From JBCCWF01 sp038520475 (GTDB lineage Bacteria; Cyanobacteriota; Cyanobacteriia; CAKZMO01): DNA of 6,403 nucleotides. Shown piece after piece: positions 5,880 to 6,403 of the stretch (position 1 is its first letter; every line of letters starts with the position of its first letter). Location: contig JBCBLF010000268.1 of assembly GCA_038520475.1 (NCBI GenBank), forward strand, positions 1 through 6,403, written 5' to 3'. Position numbers and translations under genes: made by a program. The notes beneath the pieces are model-generated. The model was given only the letters and a program-made list of their open reading frames with translations, did no database searches and was not told the origin of the DNA.

Positions 5880-6403
5880 CTAATCTTGACCTTCTTCGCC
5901 ATCGTCAGGTGCTTGATGAGAGCTGCCATCAGATTCAGGTTCAGCTGCAACTTTGACCATCGCATGCCGAATAACGCGATCGCCTATCATATAGCCACGC
6001 ATGAGCTCCTCGATGACTGTTCCCTCTGGATGATCGCTAGTTGACTCTCGCATGACTGCTTCATGGAGAGCTGGGTCAAACGGATGACCTTCGGCACGCA
6101 TTGGGGAAACTCCGATACGCTTGAGGCAATCAACCAACTGCTTGTAAACACTCTGATAACTTTTGTGAATGCTCATCTCAGCATCAGTTTGAGGCTTGAT
6201 TTGTGATCGAGCTCGTTCAAAGTTATCAACAACAGGAAGCAATTCAGTGATTGTCGAACATTTAATGGATTCCTCAGTTTCTTCGCGCTCTTTCTGAGTC
6301 CGCTTCCGAAAATTTTCAAAATCCGCAGCGATTCGAACATATTGAGATGTTCGGTCTTCAAGCTGTGCTTTCAGCGTTGCGATCTCCTGCTGAAGCGTTG
6401 CAG
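5880..6403 (-). CDS. grpE: Nucleotide exchange factor GrpE, N-terminus outside window
   Basis: GrpE is a homodimer that releases ADP from DnaK and so resets the Hsp70 cycle. About 173 residues are visible, with the frame open to the window edge. A Leu/Gln-rich coiled-coil segment (ATLQQEIATLKAQLEDR, frame from 6401) leads into the long dimer helix with YVRIAADFENFRKRTQKERE, then LLPVVDNFERARSQI, and the C-terminal beta-wing with GYMIGDRVIRHAMVKVA, which contacts the DnaK ATPase domain. The protein ends in a polar acidic tail (EPESDGSSHQAPDDGEEGQD). The TTG at 6242 is an internal leucine codon of LLPVVDNF, not a start. The missing part should be a variable acidic N-terminal region only. It lies upstream of dnaK on the same strand but is separated from it by a terminator-like hairpin. 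Confidence 0.97.
   Translation of the reverse strand, partial: ATLQQEIATLKAQLEDRTSQYVRIAADFENFRKRTQKEREETEESIKCSTITELLPVVDNFERARSQIKPQTDAEMSIHKSYQSVYKQLVDCLKRIGVSPMRAEGHPFDPALHEAVMRESTSDHPEGTVIEELMRGYMIGDRVIRHAMVKVAAEPESDGSSHQAPDDGEEGQD

Larger units (their letters stand above)
499..5983. repeat. Six HIP1 octamers (GCGATCGC)
   Basis: Perfect GCGATCGC palindromes occur at 499-506, 930-937, 1385-1392, 1646-1653, 3736-3743 and 5976-5983, about one per 1.07 kb, which is far above chance. HIP1 is the highly iterated palindrome of many cyanobacterial genomes. All six fall inside coding sequence (desulfurase one, rsgA three, dnaK one, grpE one) and none in the spacers. The entry spans first to last copy. 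Confidence 0.9.

Noticed and set aside
5880..6242. A short 120-residue grpE starting at TTG 6242
   Set aside because: The frame stays open to the window edge and encodes the conserved GrpE dimer helix upstream; TTG is a leucine codon in LLPVVDNF.

Overview
The window comes from a cyanobacterial chromosome. Three observations support this. There are six perfect HIP1 octamers (GCGATCGC) in 6.4 kb. The DnaK closely resembles the cyanobacterial DnaK1 paralogue, and the RsgA and DnaJ resemble cyanobacterial members. The assignment rests on motif recognition and remembered family sequences, not on a database search. All recognisable genes lie on the minus strand, so the reading order runs from high to low coordinates. 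I see no mobile element, tRNA, rRNA, CRISPR array or plus-strand gene.

In transcription order the layout is: grpE (5880-6403, N-terminus outside the window); a 423-bp spacer with a terminator-like hairpin just after grpE and a candidate promoter for the next gene; dnaK (3483-5456); a 219-bp spacer with two hairpins and a possible promoter; then dnaJ (2133-3263), a small TusA/SirA-family sulfur-carrier-like gene (1879-2136) and rsgA (734-1882), joined by two successive 4-bp ATGA stop/start overlaps; and, 75 bp further on, a cysteine desulfurase (1-658, C-terminal part outside the window).

Functionally, grpE, dnaK and dnaJ form a complete Hsp70 cycle: ATPase chaperone, J-protein that stimulates hydrolysis, and nucleotide exchange factor. 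RsgA is a late 30S-subunit assembly GTPase. The small TusA-like protein and the cysteine desulfurase could form a sulfur donor/acceptor pair, as IscS and TusA do in enterobacteria, but the TusA-like protein lacks the second proline of the usual CPxP motif. The strongest regulatory signals are the hairpin plus U-tract behind grpE, which suggests dnaK is not simply co-transcribed with grpE, and the strict translational coupling of dnaJ, tusA-like and rsgA.

I find no clearly new biological system. The points most worth a second look are the modified CPIN motif and its coupling to dnaJ and rsgA, the grpE terminator, a degenerate CIRCE-like element overlapping the putative dnaK promoter, and the long leader of dnaK.
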